Below are positions 8,053 through 16,939 of a stretch of DNA of 64,000 nt, one piece after another. Under the pieces are notes generated by a model, which was given only the letters and a program-made list of their open reading frames with translations, ran no database searches and had not been told where the DNA came from. How positions within the stretch are numbered: the stretch's first letter is position 1; each line of letters opens with the position of its first letter. A program made the translations under genes and the position numbers. Source of the DNA: Nonomuraea maritima (lineage in GTDB: Bacteria; Actinomycetota; Actinomycetes; Streptosporangiales; Streptosporangiaceae); the NCBI RefSeq assembly GCF_900100395.1, contig NZ_FNFB01000013.1:1-64000 (forward strand), read 5' to 3'.

Positions 8053-9473
8053 GTGCCGTCGTCGTCCCACGTGGTCAGGGGCCGTAGGCCCTGGGGGGTC
8101 CATTCGGTGGCCACCGTGAGCGGGCGTCCGCCGGAGACGGCGATCAGCCGCCAGGGGTCGCGGGCGCGCGGATGCAGGGCCAGCCCGCCGAGCGAGTCGC
8201 GGCCGGGCACCGCCTCCGACAGGACCAGCGGCCACGACTCCGTCCAGGGGTCTTCGGCCAGCGCGCGGGCCACCTCGTCGAGTGCCCGCTCGGGCGCCAG
8301 GCCGGTCGGCGGCGTCGGGGTGTCGTGGCCGTGCTGGGCGGCGACCAGCGCGCGCAGCGGGGCGGCGCCCGGGTAGAAAGCGAGGTCGGCGTCGATGACC
8401 GTGCCGGTCACCAAGGACACGTCGAGCGCCTGCCCCTGCGGGGCGAACGACAGGACGAGCGCGCGCCTGCCGGTGTCGCGGCCGAGCAGCCAGACCCGCC
8501 GCGCGGTCAGGTGGTCCTGCTCCTCGTCACGGCGGCCGAGGACGTGCCACCGATCACGCACGGCCGGCCCGCCCAGGACCTCCTCCCGCGTCACGGGGAA
8601 CCCGGCGCGGATGAGCACGCTGCGCGCCAGCGGGCCGGGCAGCTCGGCACGCCGCCGGTAGGCCACCGCGAGCAGGTTGAGCAGCGCGTACTCCTCCAGC
8701 AACCGGCCCGGCCAGTCGTCCTCCCGGCGGACCCTCGGCAGCCGGGACACGAGACCGGCGACGCCGGGCGCCTGCGCGTCGACGAGCCGCTTCGCCAGAC
8801 CCTCCCAGTCGTGCTCGGCCGAGCCCGCAAGCCCCTGACGCACCTGATCAGCCAGCCACCGCTCCAACTCAGCCAACCCAGCGGCCACACGCCCGTGACG
8901 CACTGACCCGCCGCCGGAAGCAACACCTGCCTGCCGTACGGCCCCACCGCCGCCAGCAGCGACGCCTTCTTCACGTACGAGCCCACCGTCGGAAGCAGCT
9001 CCCCCCTCCCGTACGGTCTCACCGCCAGAAGCGACGCTCCCTTGACGTACGGGCTGGTCGACGGGGACGTCGGCCGGTCGAGCGGGGGGTTTGCGCGCCA
9101 CGTCGGTGCTGGCGGCCCCGGCGCGGGCGGACTCGGCGGCCCGGGCAGCGCGGCCGTCGATCCACTCGCTCACCCACGGAGGCGGCGTCCCCACGGCGGG
9201 AACCCCGTCGGCGGACCACAGGAGCAGCAGGCCGAGCGCGTGCTTGCAGGGGAACTTCCGGCTGGGGCAGCTGCACAGGAAGGCGGGCCCGGTCAGGTCG
9301 ACGCACGCCAGGTAGGGCTCGGCCCCGCTGCCCCGGCACTCGCCGTAGAGCACCGCACCCGTCGCCCCGCACGACGACCATTTCGCGGACGCCGCCACCC
9401 CGTCGGCCGCCTTGCGTGAGGAGGCATCAGAGGCGAGGGCGAGCACCTGGTCGCGGCTCCACCGTTCGTTCAC
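8037..9473 (-). CDS. SWIM zinc finger family protein
   Basis: 478 residues from GTG 9473 (VNERWSRDQVLALASD). This start is preferred over ATG 9503 because TAGTCT at 9486-9481 leaves a 7-nt leaderless spacing. Residues about 60-105 hold the SWIM motif CSCPSRKFPCKHALGLL (CxC then CxH), which binds zinc and usually mediates DNA or protein contacts. The middle (about 115-200) is an A/S/G/V-rich variable linker with imperfect repeats; the C-terminal part is conserved but of unknown function. First gene of the minus-strand cluster; formerly in GTGA overlap with DUF5691. Confidence 0.88.
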   Translation of the reverse strand: MNERWSRDQVLALASDASSRKAADGVAASAKWSSCGATGAVLYGECRGSGAEPYLACVDLTGPAFLCSCPSRKFPCKHALGLLLLWSADGVPAVGTPPPWVSEWIDGRAARAAESARAGAASTDVARKPPARPADVPVDQPVRQGSVASGGETVREGGAASDGGLVREEGVAAGGGGAVRQAGVASGGGSVRHGRVAAGLAELERWLADQVRQGLAGSAEHDWEGLAKRLVDAQAPGVAGLVSRLPRVRREDDWPGRLLEEYALLNLLAVAYRRRAELPGPLARSVLIRAGFPVTREEVLGGPAVRDRWHVLGRRDEEQDHLTARRVWLLGRDTGRRALVLSFAPQGQALDVSLVTGTVIDADLAFYPGAAPLRALVAAQHGHDTPTPPTGLAPERALDEVARALAEDPWTESWPLVLSEAVPGRDSLGGLALHPRARDPWRLIAVSGGRPLTVATEWTPQGLRPLTTWDDDGTAVIL

Positions 9474-9726
9474 CCGCCGCAGACTAGCCAGGCCCACCGA
9501 CATTTCCCGGTCGGTCGGGCAGACCTTGGTCCACCGCCATGAACAGGCCGTCCACCGCCGACATCGATCACGGACATCCGCTGATCGAGGCCATGGATGA
9601 CCGACCCCGTAGGGCTCGCCCAGGAACTGCCGGCACCGCTGGACGGCGAGCCGCGCGCCTGTCGGGGGACGGCCCTCGCATCACCGCTGTCGCGAGCACC
9701 GGCATCACCGGACGGCGCGGCCCAAC

Positions 9727-9805
9727 CGCCCGTCGCTCCGCCGGACGCGGCCCAACCCGCCCGTCGCTCCGCCGGACGCGGCTAACCCGCCCGTCGCTCC
9801 GCCCG
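9727..9805. repeat. 30-31-bp tandem repeat upstream of the SWIM gene
   Basis: Three copies of cgcccgtcgctccgcc plus a spacer start at 9727, 9758 and 9788. They lie in the otherwise gene-free region 9487-9888 between the SWIM promoter and the cupin promoter. No coding signal was seen there. Confidence 0.8.
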
Positions 9806-9900
9806 GCGCGGGTGTGCTGGGGCGCGCCTGGCGGGACCGGGGCGATCCCGCGCGTAGGCCCGGGCGATCTCGCGCGGAAACGTCCTCATAGGATCTCAGC

Positions 9901-10446
9901 GTGGAATTGCGGATTTATCCTGACGGGCCGTCGGTTGAGGTGGCCGATGAGGCGGCGGCGCTGGCCGGCGATCTCGAGGGCCAGCTGGTCCTCGACGGCA
10001 CCAGGTTCCTGCGCAGGGACGTCACGGGAGCGCCGGTCGCGTTCGTCGAGCGTCCGCCGGTCGCCGAGGCCCTGGACCTCCTGCCCCATCCCGAGGGCGG
10101 CTGGTTCCGGGAGACCTGGCGGTCCCCGGTGACGTTCCAGCCGGACGGGTACCCCGGGCCGCGCGCCAGCGCGACCGCCATCTACTTCCTGCTGAACCCC
10201 GGCGAGGAGTCGGTGCCGCACGCGGTGCGTTCGGCGGAGCTGTGGCTGTGGCACCGCGGCGGCCCGCTCAGCCTGACCATCGGCGAGACCACCGTGACGC
10301 TCGGGCAGGACGTGGAGCACGGCGAGGTGCCGCAGGCGATCGTCCCTCCCGGCGTCTGGCAGTCGGCCCGTCCCGCGTCGGACGAGCCCGTCCTCGTCAG
10401 CTGCGTCGTCTCCCCCGGCTTCGACTTCGCCGACTTCACCGCCTGA
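9901..10446 (+). CDS. DUF985 (Cupin_5) family protein
   Basis: 181 residues from GTG 9901. The box TAGGAT at 9889-9894 lies 6 nt before the start, fitting a leaderless mRNA. After a divergent 55-residue N-terminus the cupin core reads LLPHPEGGWFRETWRS, ATAIYFLL, WLWHRGGPLSL and PPGVWQSARP, the conserved pieces of the DUF985 cupin family. The fold is a beta barrel of unknown substrate; some relatives are annotated as sugar epimerase-like. Single gene; the next gene downstream has its own strong ribosome site. Confidence 0.85.
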   Translation: MELRIYPDGPSVEVADEAAALAGDLEGQLVLDGTRFLRRDVTGAPVAFVERPPVAEALDLLPHPEGGWFRETWRSPVTFQPDGYPGPRASATAIYFLLNPGEESVPHAVRSAELWLWHRGGPLSLTIGETTVTLGQDVEHGEVPQAIVPPGVWQSARPASDEPVLVSCVVSPGFDFADFTA

Positions 10447-10508
10447 CGGCCCGCCGGGACGTTTAGCGTCCATCGCGGGGGCAGCGGGCTGGGAAGGAGG
10501 TGATGGAC

Positions 10509-10763
10509 ATGGAGGCCAAGGACTGGACCGTACGGATCCACCTCGACGAGGAGGGCGACAGCACCTCGGCGTGCGCGACGCTGGTCACCGACAAGGGCAG
10601 CGTGGAGGGCACCGGGTACGCGAGACGTAATCCGGCCGACCCGTCGGTGCCGGTGATCGGTGACGAGCTGGCCGCGTCACGTGCTCTGGCGGACCTGGCG
10701 GACAAGCTGACCGACATCACGCAACACGACATCGCCGAGTCCATGGCGGCCGGCGCCCGATAG
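10509..10763 (+). CDS. DUF1876 domain protein
   Basis: 84 residues. The ATG at 10509 is chosen because the strong Shine-Dalgarno ggaaggagg (10492-10500) sits 8 nt upstream; GTG 10500 and ATG 10503 are too close to it. The sequence (KDWTVRIHLDEEGDSTSA, VGDELAASRAL-like VIGDELAASRALADLAD) matches the small actinobacterial DUF1876 family, which adopts a dsRBD-like fold and has no assigned function. Followed by a hairpin. Confidence 0.85.
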   Translation: MEAKDWTVRIHLDEEGDSTSACATLVTDKGSVEGTGYARRNPADPSVPVIGDELAASRALADLADKLTDITQHDIAESMAAGAR

Positions 10764-10777
10764 ACACTGATATTTCC

Positions 10778-10819
10778 GGCGAAATTCCGCATCGACCGAC
10801 TAACAAGCGGAATTTCGCC
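10778..10819 (+). terminator. hairpin after the DUF1876 gene
   Basis: Perfect 13-bp inverted repeat ggcgaaattccgc (10778-10790) / gcggaatttcgcc (10807-10819) with a 16-nt loop, 15 bp after the stop. It is followed by tctttc, a short T-rich tail. Confidence 0.65.
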
Positions 10820-11206
10820 TCTTTCATGCCCAAGTTCGCCGCCCAACCGGTTCACGCCGCTTCCAGACGGCTGCTGAGGATGCGGTGCGCGTGGACCCGG
10901 CTCGGGCACGGGCGGCGGGGAGGCGGCGCAAGCGCGACGCCACCCCAGGCGGAGTGCGGGGCGGGTCCGCCGCCGGCGCGCCGCCGACCCCGACCCTGGA
11001 CCCGGGCGCGTGGGTGCGGCATGAACGCGACGCGACCCCCAAGCACGAGCGCGGATCGTCAGTACGGCGCGGGGACGGGCGTGGGTGCGGCGTTAGGGCG
11101 TCATGGGGGCGTGGGGTTCGTGGGGAGTGGTCGCGTGGGGCCTGACCGTGCGGGGAGGAGTGTCTTGGGTTTTTTCCGGCGGGATGATTGTGTGTCCGGA
11201 GGAACT
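10820..11206. other. gene-free region before the aldehyde dehydrogenase
   Basis: 387 bp of high-GC sequence. No ORF here has family-like content. The only signal is ggagga at 11198-11203, the ribosome site of the downstream gene. An uninterrupted run of seven T at 11170-11176 is unusual for this genome but no stem precedes it. Confidence 0.5.
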
Positions 11207-12760
11207 ATGAGGAGGACGCCGGTGACCCGTCAGATCGTTTCCATCGTGGGTGGCAAGGACGCGGAGGCCGCGGCCACGTACGATTCCGTCAACCCCGCCC
11301 GCACGGGCGAGGTGGTGGCGCGGGTCGGGCTGGCCGACGCGGAGACGTTCGCGGCCGCCTGCCGCGTCGCCAAAGAGGCCCAGCGCGAGTGGGCCAAGGT
11401 GCCCGCCCCGGTGCGCGGCCGGGTGATCGCCTCCATCGGGCGTCTGGTCGAGGCCAACGCCGAACGGCTGGCCCGGCTGGTCACCGAGGAGATCGGCAAG
11501 CCGTACGCCGAGGCGCTCGGCGAGGTCCGCGAGATCGTGGACACGTGCGACTTCTTCCTCGGCGAGGGCCGCCGCCTGTACGGGCAGACGGTGCCGTCCG
11601 AGATGCCCGACAAGAACCTGTTCACCTTCCGCGTCCCGGTGGGGGTCGCGGCGGTCGTCACGGCGGGCAACTTCCCGGTGGCCGTGCCGTCGTGGTACCT
11701 GGTCCCGGCCCTGTTGTGCGGCAACGCCGTCGTCTGGAAGCCCGCCGAGTACGCCGCCGCCTCCGCGCACGCGATGTTCCGGCTGTTCGCCGCGGCCGGG
11801 CTGCCCGACGGCGTGCTGAACATCGTCTTCGCCGACGGCGCCGAGACCTTCCGCGGCCTGGAGCTGGCGCTGGGCGAGGGCAGCGTGCAGAAGGTGGGCT
11901 TCACCGGTTCCAGCGAGGTCGGCCGGAAGATCGGCGAGCTGACCGGACGCCACCTGCAGTCGGCCTGCCTGGAGCTGGGCGGCAAGAACCCGATGGTGAT
12001 CATGCCGGACGCCGATCTCGACCTGGCCGTCGAGGGCGCGCTGTTCTCCGGTTTCGGCACGGCGGGGCAGCGCTGCACGAGCCTCGGCACGGTCATCGTG
12101 CACGAGAGCGTCCACGACGCGTTCCTTGAGCGGTTCGTCCAGGCGGTGGGCGAGGCCCGCGTCGGCGACCCCGAGCAGGACGTCGTGGCCGGCCCGCTGC
12201 TCGACCGGAAGTTCGCCGACCGGTACGAGGAGTACCTGGCCTGGATCCAGCCGCACCACAAGGTCGTGTCCGGGAGCGTCGGCCGCATCACCGCCGACAA
12301 CCCGCGCGGCGACTTCGACGGCGGCGAGGGCCTGTACTACCACCCGGTCGTCGTCGACGGCGTACGGCCCGGCGACCGGCTCTTCATGGAGGAGACGTTC
12401 GGCCCGATCGTCGGCGTGACGACGTTCCGTACCCTGGACGAGGCGATCGAGCTGGCCAACCTGCCCGGTTACGGCCTGTCGAGCTCGATCTACACGACCG
12501 AGGCGCGGAACGCGTTCCGGTTCCGCGAGGGCGTCTCGGCCGGCATGGTCAGCGTCAACAACTCGACGTCGGGCGCCGAGGCCCACCTCCCGTTCGGCGG
12601 CAACGGCAAGTCGGGCAACGGCAGCCGCCAGTCGGGCATGTGGGTGCTCGACCAGTTCACCCGCTGGCAGGCGATGAACTGGGACCACTCAGGACGCCTG
12701 CAGAAGGCCCAGATGGACGTCGCCGAGATCGTCCCCGACCTCGACTTCCGCCTGGCATGA
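11207..12760 (+). CDS. NAD(P)-dependent aldehyde dehydrogenase
   Basis: 517 residues from ATG 11207 (ggagga 4 nt upstream); GTG 11222 with aggagg is an equally plausible start. The full ALDH fold is present: AAVVTAGNFPVAVPSW and VVWKPAEYA (cofactor binding), VGFTGSSEVG (Rossmann loop), general base Glu256 in LELGGKNP, catalytic Cys290 in GQRCTS, and MEETFGPIVGV. It resembles the ALDH7-like/aminoadipate-semialdehyde group by eye, but substrate cannot be fixed. The C-terminus carries a longer tail (AEIVPDLDFRLA) than typical betaine ALDHs. Single gene, closed by a strong bidirectional terminator shared with glnII. Confidence 0.9.
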   Translation: MRRTPVTRQIVSIVGGKDAEAAATYDSVNPARTGEVVARVGLADAETFAAACRVAKEAQREWAKVPAPVRGRVIASIGRLVEANAERLARLVTEEIGKPYAEALGEVREIVDTCDFFLGEGRRLYGQTVPSEMPDKNLFTFRVPVGVAAVVTAGNFPVAVPSWYLVPALLCGNAVVWKPAEYAAASAHAMFRLFAAAGLPDGVLNIVFADGAETFRGLELALGEGSVQKVGFTGSSEVGRKIGELTGRHLQSACLELGGKNPMVIMPDADLDLAVEGALFSGFGTAGQRCTSLGTVIVHESVHDAFLERFVQAVGEARVGDPEQDVVAGPLLDRKFADRYEEYLAWIQPHHKVVSGSVGRITADNPRGDFDGGEGLYYHPVVVDGVRPGDRLFMEETFGPIVGVTTFRTLDEAIELANLPGYGLSSSIYTTEARNAFRFREGVSAGMVSVNNSTSGAEAHLPFGGNGKSGNGSRQSGMWVLDQFTRWQAMNWDHSGRLQKAQMDVAEIVPDLDFRLA

Positions 12761-12764
12761 CGAA

Positions 12765-12790
12765 ACGGGGGCCCCGACCGGGGCCCCCGT
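12765..12790. terminator. bidirectional intrinsic terminator between ALDH and glnII
   Basis: Perfect 11-bp stem acgggggcccc (12765-12775) / ggggcccccgt (12780-12790) with loop gacc. It sits exactly between two convergent genes, 5 bp after the ALDH stop and 17 bp from the glnII stop. Confidence 0.88.
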
Positions 12791-12807
12791 TCCTCAGCTG
12801 ACCGGGA

Positions 12808-13824
12808 TCAGACCTGGCCGGCCTTCTCCAGGGCCGCGCAGCAGGTGTTCACCAGCAGGCGGGTGACGACGTACGGGTCGACGTTGGCGTTGGGGCGACG
12901 GTCTTCGATGTAGCCCTTCTTGTCCACCTCGACCTGCCACGGGATGCGCACCGACGCGCCGCGGTGGGAGACGCCGTAGGAGTACTTGTTCCACGGGGCG
13001 GTCTCGTGGGCGCCGGTGAGGCGGGACTCGACGCCGACGCCGTACTGCGTGATGTGCTCCATGGGCTTGTCGCCCTCGCCGAGCGCCTCGCAGGCGGTGA
13101 TGATCGCGTCGTAGCCCTCGCGCATGGCGCGGGTGGAGAAGTTGGTGTGCGCGCCGGCGCCGTTCCAGTCGCCGCGGGCGGGCTTGGGGTCGAGGGTGGC
13201 CTCGACGCCGAACTCCTCGGCCGTCCGGTAGAGCAGGTAGCGGGCGACCCACAGGTGGTCGGCGACCTCGAGCGGGCTCGCCGGGCCGACCTGGAACTCC
13301 CACTGGCCGGGCATGACCTCGGCGTTGATGCCGGACAGCTTCAGTCCGGCGGCGAGGCAGCGGTCGAGGTGGAGCTCGACGATGTCACGGCCGAAGATGG
13401 CGTCGGCGCCGACACCGCAGTAGTACGGGCCCTGCGGGGCGGGGAAGCCACCGTCGGGGAAGCCGAGCGGACGGCTGCCCTTGAAGAAGGTGTACTCCTG
13501 CTCGATGCCGAACCACGAGTCCTGGTCGGCGTACTGCTCGGCGATGGGGCGAAGCAGCGCACGGGTGTTGCTCGAGTGGGGGGCGCCGTCGATCTCCTCG
13601 ACCTCACACAGGACGAGGACGCTGTCACCGCCGCGGATCGGGTCGGGACAGGTGAAGACGGGGCGGAGCACGCGGTCCGACGAGTGTCCCTCAGCCTGGT
13701 TGGTGCTGGAGCCGTCAAAACCCCAGACCGGCGGCTCGACTCCGTCGGCCAGGATCTTGGTCTTCGAGCGCAGCAGAGCCGTGGGCTCGGTGCCGTCGAT
13801 CCAGATGTACTCAGCCTTGTACAC
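12808..13824 (-). CDS. glnII: type II glutamine synthetase
   Basis: 338 residues from GTG 13824 (VYKAEYIWIDGTEPTALLRS), with aagga about 11 nt upstream. The length and sequence are those of the short eukaryote-like GSII rather than the 470-residue GSI. Recognisable blocks are VWGFDGSSTNQAEGHSSD, WFGIEQEYTFF, GVGADAIFGRDIVELH, NAEVMPGQWEFQVGP and HTNFSTRAMR. It makes glutamine from glutamate, ammonia and ATP in the cytoplasm. GSII lacks the adenylylated Tyr loop of GSI. It is transcribed alone, about 130 bp after the FAD oxidase stop, from the region 13825-13953. Confidence 0.96.
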   Translation of the reverse strand: MYKAEYIWIDGTEPTALLRSKTKILADGVEPPVWGFDGSSTNQAEGHSSDRVLRPVFTCPDPIRGGDSVLVLCEVEEIDGAPHSSNTRALLRPIAEQYADQDSWFGIEQEYTFFKGSRPLGFPDGGFPAPQGPYYCGVGADAIFGRDIVELHLDRCLAAGLKLSGINAEVMPGQWEFQVGPASPLEVADHLWVARYLLYRTAEEFGVEATLDPKPARGDWNGAGAHTNFSTRAMREGYDAIITACEALGEGDKPMEHITQYGVGVESRLTGAHETAPWNKYSYGVSHRGASVRIPWQVEVDKKGYIEDRRPNANVDPYVVTRLLVNTCCAALEKAGQV

Positions 13825-13953
13825 GGCGCGGGTCCTTTCAGCGTCTTTCGCAGCCACACCGAGTATTGCGGTCGGCCATTTCCCGCTTTTTGCCCACATG
13901 TGAACGCCGTGTTAACCCAGCTCGGGATGACAGAACGTCAGGTGGCAGGCACC

Positions 13954-15063
13954 TTACCGGGGCGCGAAGGCGGAAAGCTCGGGTGCGGCCCGCCCGTCGA
14001 GGATCGCGCGTGCCAGGGCGTCACCTACGTACGGCGCCATGGTGAGGCCCGCCGCGCCGAACCCGGCGACGACGTGCACACCCGGGCGGTCGGGCAGCGC
14101 GCCGACGATCGGCAGCCCGCCGGACGGCAGCGGCCGCAGCCCGATGCGGGTCTCGATGAGCGTCGCGTCCGCCAGGCCTGGCGCGATGCGGAGCGCGTCC
14201 GCGAGCACCTGCCACTGGCCGCGGGCGGTGACCCGGACGTCGAACCCGCTACCCGTCTCCCGCGTCGCGCCGACCGCGACCCGGGAGTCGTCGAAGGCCA
14301 CCAGGTAGTGGTGGGACAGCGGGTGGACAGACGGCCATCCGCTCGTGTCGTGACCTTCCACCCGAAGGTGGCTGATCTGGCCGCGCTGCGGCTCGACACC
14401 CGGCCGGACGCCGAGCGGTTCCAGCAGGTCGGCCGCCCAGGCGCCGACGGCCACCACCACGTCGTCGGCCTCGATCTCGTCGGTGCCGACCACGACGCGG
14501 GGCATGCCGCCGCCGCCGGGGAGCAGCCGGGCGGCTCCGGTCAGCCGCCGCGCGCCATGGCGGGCGGCGCCCTCCAGCAGCGCCTCGCACATCGTCCGTC
14601 CGTCGACCCGGGCGCCGCCCGAGATGAACACGCCCTCCAGGTCGGGCGCCAGCACCGGCACGAGGGCGCGCACGTCGTCGCCGCCGAGGCGGCTCACCTC
14701 GCCCGCGACCCCGCCGGACGCGCGGGCGCGGGTCTCGGCGCGGGCCTGTGCCTCGTCGAGGACGGCGGGGTCCTCGTGGACGACGAGGGCGCCCGTGCGC
14801 CGGTAGTCGGTACGCAGCACCCCCGCCTCGGCGAGCAGCCCGACGACCTGCGGGTAGTAGGCGGCGCCTGCCGCGTACAGGTCGTAGAGGGGGCCCTCGA
14901 CGGTGGAGGCCCACGGCGCGATGATGCCCGCGCTCGCCTGCGTGGCCTGTCCTGGCAGACCGGGGTCGGCGACGGTGACGTCCGCCCCGCGGCGGGCCAG
15001 CGCGAACGCGACCCCGGCGCCGGCGATCCCGGCGCCGACGACGATGACCCGGCGACCTTCCAT
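13954..15063 (-). CDS. FAD-dependent oxidoreductase, DAO/ThiO-like
   Basis: 369 residues from ATG 15063; TAGACT (15077-15072) lies 8 nt upstream, so probably leaderless. The N-terminal dinucleotide fold VIVVGAGIAGAGVAFALARR binds FAD. QATQASAGIIAPWAS, VVVAVGAWAADLLEPLG and GLRPLPSGGLPIVGALPD are the typical blocks of the D-amino-acid oxidase/glycine oxidase group. It probably oxidises a small amine or amino acid to the imine with H2O2 production. No thiamine genes are nearby, so ThiO itself is not supported. It is upstream of and co-directional with glnII but separated by 130 bp. Confidence 0.85.
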   Translation of the reverse strand: MEGRRVIVVGAGIAGAGVAFALARRGADVTVADPGLPGQATQASAGIIAPWASTVEGPLYDLYAAGAAYYPQVVGLLAEAGVLRTDYRRTGALVVHEDPAVLDEAQARAETRARASGGVAGEVSRLGGDDVRALVPVLAPDLEGVFISGGARVDGRTMCEALLEGAARHGARRLTGAARLLPGGGGMPRVVVGTDEIEADDVVVAVGAWAADLLEPLGVRPGVEPQRGQISHLRVEGHDTSGWPSVHPLSHHYLVAFDDSRVAVGATRETGSGFDVRVTARGQWQVLADALRIAPGLADATLIETRIGLRPLPSGGLPIVGALPDRPGVHVVAGFGAAGLTMAPYVGDALARAILDGRAAPELSAFAPR

Positions 15064-15152
15064 GATCGCCAAGTCTAGCGACGGACCGGAGGGAACCCGC
15101 TTGCGGCCCCCTGGACCGGGTAGCACCTGGCACGACAACCGTCAGCAAACGA

Positions 15153-16391
15153 GTGAGCGTCGCCGGCCCCCACGACGGCTCGTACGCGTGGAGCCTGGAG
15201 TGGAGTGGAGTGGACCCGTCCGCCGCGGTGTGGTGGCTGACGATCCTCGGCATCGTCGGCCTGCTGCTGTTCGACTACGTCTTCCACGTACGCCGGGCGC
15301 ACGTGCCCAGCCTGCGCGAGGCGTCGGTCTGGTCGGCGCTCTACGTGGGCGTCGCCCTGCTGTTCGGGGTGGGCGTCTGGTGGTTCGGCGGCTCGGGCCC
15401 TGGCGCGGAGTACTTCGCGGGGTACGTGACGGAGAAGGCGCTGTCGGTGGACAACCTGTTCGTCTTCCTCGTCATCATGTCGAGCTTCAAGGTGCCGCGC
15501 GCCGAGCAGCAGAAGGTGCTGCTGATCGGCATCACGCTCTCCCTGGTGGCGCGGACGGCGTTCATCCTGGTCGGGGCCGCGCTGATCAACCTGTTCGCGT
15601 GGGTCTTCTACCTCTTCGGCCTCATCCTGCTGGTCACCGCCGGCAACCTGCTCAAGCCGGAGAGCGAGGAGAGCCACGCCCCCGACAACGTCCTGATCCG
15701 CTTCGCCCGCAGACACCTGCGTACGACGGACGTCTACAACGGCGACCGGATGTCCACCGTCGTGCACGGCAGACGGGTGCTGACGCCGATGCCGCTCGTG
15801 ATGATCGCCATCGGCGGCACCGACATCATGTTCGCGCTCGACTCGATCCCGGCCATCTTCGGCCTGACACAGAACGTCTACCTGGTCTTCACGGCCACCG
15901 CGTTCTCCCTGCTGGGCCTGCGCCAGCTCTACTTCCTCATCGACGGGCTGCTGGACCGGCTCATCTACCTCGCGTTCGGGCTCGCCTTCATCCTGGGCTT
16001 CATCGGGGTCAAGCTGATCCTGCACGCGCTGCACGAGAACAACGTCCCGTTCATCAACAACGGCCGGCCGGTGCCGGTCATCGAGATCAGCACCGGGCTC
16101 TCCCTGGTGGTGATCATCGTGGTGCTGCTGGTCACCGTGCTGGCCTCGTTGTTCAGCCCGAAGGGCGTGGCGCAGAACGCGATCTCGGCGGCGCGCCGGC
16201 ACGCGCTGGAGTACCTGGTCGTCGAGCGCGACCCGCACGTCAGGGAGGAGATCTTCCAGCGGCTGCTCGCCGAGGAGGCGCAGCTGCGCAAGCTGCCGGA
16301 GAAGTACGTGCGGCGCATCAGCGACGACGAGCAGCTCGTGGCGTTGCTGCGTCGCGCCCACGACGAGCACGACCGCACGCGCGAAGCCTGA
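15153..16391 (+). CDS. TerC family integral membrane protein
   Basis: 412 residues from GTG 15153; GTG 15210 (VDPSAAVWWLTILG), preceded by ggagtggagtgg, would remove 19 non-conserved residues and is equally likely. About eight membrane segments. The TerC signatures are FAGYVTEKALSVDNLFVFLV and GGTDIMFALDSIPAIFGLTQ, whose acidic residues are thought to bind metal. TerC proteins export manganese or act in tellurite resistance and metal loading of secreted proteins; no ter operon is nearby. A soluble, charged C-terminal tail of about 70 residues follows the last membrane span. Confidence 0.92.
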   Translation: MSVAGPHDGSYAWSLEWSGVDPSAAVWWLTILGIVGLLLFDYVFHVRRAHVPSLREASVWSALYVGVALLFGVGVWWFGGSGPGAEYFAGYVTEKALSVDNLFVFLVIMSSFKVPRAEQQKVLLIGITLSLVARTAFILVGAALINLFAWVFYLFGLILLVTAGNLLKPESEESHAPDNVLIRFARRHLRTTDVYNGDRMSTVVHGRRVLTPMPLVMIAIGGTDIMFALDSIPAIFGLTQNVYLVFTATAFSLLGLRQLYFLIDGLLDRLIYLAFGLAFILGFIGVKLILHALHENNVPFINNGRPVPVIEISTGLSLVVIIVVLLVTVLASLFSPKGVAQNAISAARRHALEYLVVERDPHVREEIFQRLLAEEAQLRKLPEKYVRRISDDEQLVALLRRAHDEHDRTREA

Positions 16392-16603
16392 GCCCGCACA
16401 CGTCGGGAAACCTCACCACGCGCGGCCTGTCTGCGCTGCGACGCCCGCTGTATCGTGGTGAATCTTGCCCTTTTCTCCGGCCCCGCATCCTTGGTCTCGC
16501 TGCCGCCTCCACCGTGCCGCGACAACGTTCATGCAACCTCCATGCGTTCAACTCAGGAAGTGGCGAAAGACATGAGGATCCTTTCCGATACCCGGAGCGC
16601 ACA

Positions 16604-16939
16604 ATGACAGAACCCGCCATGGAGACCGTCGACTCCTTCGGCATCACGGCCGAGCGTCTTTTCGCGGACCTGTGGGCGCGCAAGGTGTTGACGGTCAGGG
16701 AGCGCCGGCTGCTGCTGCTCGGGCTGCTCGTCGGACAAGGACTGCACGACCAGACGACTGTTCAGCTCGACGTCGCCCTGCGCGCCGGGGAGCTGACCGA
16801 GACGGAGCTGCGCGAGGTGGTGGTGTTCCTGTGCCACTACGCGGGCTGGGCCCGGGGCTCCCAGCTCAACGAGCAGGTCGAGACGTTGATCGACAACGTC
16901 AGGCGGGCTCGATCCGGTACAGCGGACCCTGCAGGCTGA
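16604..16939 (+). CDS. carboxymuconolactone decarboxylase family protein
   Basis: 111 residues from ATG 16604, the size of a single AhpD/CMD domain. Conserved features are the helical ERRLLLLGLLVGQGLHDQ and REVVVFLCHYAGWARGSQ. There is one Cys and no CxxC pair, so peroxidase activity of the AhpD type is unlikely; it is closer to gamma-CMD. A possible 11-codon upstream ORF (ATG 16572, MRILSDTRSAQ) ends in a TGA overlapping this start (ATGA). The 3' end overlaps the convergent sugar dehydrogenase gene by 41 bp. Confidence 0.8.
   Translation: MTEPAMETVDSFGITAERLFADLWARKVLTVRERRLLLLGLLVGQGLHDQTTVQLDVALRAGELTETELREVVVFLCHYAGWARGSQLNEQVETLIDNVRRARSGTADPAG

Noticed and set aside
9539..10132. long plus-strand frame upstream of the cupin
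   Set aside because: R/P/T-rich translation without family features, out of frame with the real cupin gene, and crossing the tandem repeat.
13954..15063. thiamine glycine oxidase ThiO
   Set aside because: The fold fits, but no thiS, thiG or other thiamine gene is adjacent, so the specific name is not supported.
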